The notes below the pieces were generated by a model, which saw nothing but the letters and a program-made list of their open reading frames with translations, ran no database searches and was not told the origin of the DNA. Made by a program: the position numbers and the translations under genes. From assembly GCA_016210245.1 (NCBI GenBank), contig JACQUR010000110.1:1-6827 (forward strand): DNA of 6,827 nucleotides. Direction: 5' to 3'. Source of the DNA: Chloroflexota bacterium (lineage in GTDB: Bacteria > Chloroflexota > UBA6077 > JACQUR01). Numbering within the stretch: the first letter of the stretch is position 1; the number at the start of each line of letters is the position of its first letter. This document shows positions 6,500-6,827 of the stretch, one piece after another.

Positions 6500-6575
6500 T
6501 TGAAGGTTGGAGGGTGAAAGCTGGAGGTTGGAGTATCGTATCTTCAACCTCCAACTTTCAACCTCCAACCTCCAA
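6500..6575. repeat. Imperfect inverted repeat in the binding-protein leader
   Basis: Positions 6500-6533 pair with 6542-6575: 30 of 34 positions are Watson-Crick, with mismatches at 6503, 6514, 6521 and 6531, around an 8-nt loop. The arms are built from short GGTTGGAG/TTGAAAG-type motifs, so it is also internally repetitive. It lies 14 bp upstream of the AGGAGG site. The arms have diverged, unlike the perfect hairpins at 5090-5164 and 6629-6706. Confidence 0.88.
6532..6561 (-). promoter_or_regulatory. Possible sigma-70-like promoter for the liv operon
   Basis: On the minus strand TTGAAA (6561-6556, five of six matches to TTGACA) is followed, after 18 bases, by GATACT (6537-6532, four of six matches to TATAAT). 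A start near 6525 would give a leader of about 50 nt. The boxes fall in the inverted repeat at 6500-6575, whose loop is the only AT-richer spot nearby. An alternative -10, TACGAT, overlaps it with 15-bp spacing. The match is weak and could be chance. Confidence 0.25.
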
Positions 6576-6628
6576 GCGCGGGGTGCCTGCGGGGGGCTTG
6601 GGCGGCCCGCCGCCTGCCAGAGAGGGAA

Positions 6629-6706
6629 CCCAAATCCGTCGATTGTGACGTCTGGCGCCGACACCCGTGGGTGACGGCGCCAGACGTCACAATCGACGGA
6701 TTTGGG
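6629..6706. repeat. Perfect 32-bp-arm hairpin with nested inner stem
   Basis: Positions 6629-6660 and 6675-6706 are perfect reverse complements. Inside them, after one A-A mismatch (6661/6674), CACCC (6662-6666) pairs with GGGTG (6669-6673), so nearly all 78 nt are paired. The arms are not internally repetitive, unlike the other two inverted repeats of the operon. It lies 30 bp beyond the stop of the partial gene at the right edge and about 150 bp upstream of the binding-protein start. No U-tract follows on the minus strand. It might block read-through into the liv operon, or it might be a small palindromic mobile repeat; I see no clear target-site duplication in the flanks. Confidence 0.93.
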
Positions 6707-6736
6707 AGGAATGCCCACTCCTGCAACCCGAAACCT

Positions 6737-6827
6737 TCAACCGGCAAGGGCGGCGCGGCGGACGAAGGCGTAGCCCTCCATCAGCCGCCGCGCGGTGCGC
6801 GCATAGGCGGCCTGCTCGATCTGCCAC
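6737..6827 (-). CDS. C-terminal end of an unrecognised protein (truncated by window edge)
   Basis: Twenty-nine complete codons and a TGA stop (6737-6739) remain; the 5' end is outside the window. The peptide begins WQIEQAAYARTARR, continues LMEGYAFVRR and ends in AALAG. It looks like an amphipathic C-terminal helix. Third codon positions are G or C in 26 of 29 codons, which fits real coding sequence in this genome. I do not recognise the family from so short a piece. It is transcribed in the same direction as the liv operon but is separated from it by 260 bp containing two inverted repeats, so co-transcription is doubtful. Confidence 0.5.
   Translation of the reverse strand, partial: WQIEQAAYARTARRLMEGYAFVRRAALAG

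Noticed and set aside
6477..6554. 26-residue N-terminal extension of the binding protein from an ATG at 6554
   Set aside because: The extension is encoded by the inverted repeat, would put residues before the signal peptide, and lacks a ribosome-binding site. The ATG at 6476 has AGGAGG and begins at the signal peptide.
6572..6601. Small CCAAGC/GCTTGG stem-loop between the two upstream inverted repeats
   Set aside because: Six pairs with an 18-nt G-rich loop are within chance expectation for such GC-rich DNA.

Overview
The window is GC-rich and bacterial. A Chloroflexota (Chloroflexi) host is the best guess. This rests on the Ala/Pro/Lys/Thr-rich lipoprotein linker, on a stand-alone DUF58 protein, and on short families of hairpin-forming intergenic repeats of a kind I associate with that phylum. 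It is an inference, not a database result.

Layout, left to right. Positions 1-336 are almost entirely repeat: seven tandem 28-bp units arranged as an 84-bp higher-order repeat, two stem-loop units sharing one invariant 11-nt loop, a last 28-bp unit, and an 8-bp-period run. A plus-strand DUF58 gene (310-1665) starts inside this repeat block. After a 38-bp convergent gap comes a five-gene minus-strand operon, read from right to left: lipoprotein substrate-binding protein (6476-5163), permeases LivH (5077-4205) and LivM (4208-3159), and ATPases LivG (3172-2438) and LivF (2441-1704). Together they form a complete HAAT-type (branched-chain amino acid or related compound) ABC importer. The lipoprotein captures the substrate outside the membrane, LivH/LivM form the channel, and LivG/LivF power it. 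The right edge holds the last 29 codons of another minus-strand gene, which I do not recognise.

The four membrane and ATPase genes are tightly packed. There are two 4-bp GTGA stop/start overlaps and one 14-bp overlap, and three of these genes use GTG starts. The binding-protein gene is set apart on both sides by inverted repeats: a perfect 36-bp-arm hairpin between it and livH, an imperfect 34-position inverted repeat in its leader, and a perfect 32-bp-arm hairpin further upstream. The three repeats are unrelated in sequence.

The proteins are ordinary for their families. The unusual content is the repeats: where they sit (they supply or crowd start, stop and ribosome-binding positions) and how two of them keep their fold while changing sequence. 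I see no RNA genes, CRISPR array, transposase or defence system.
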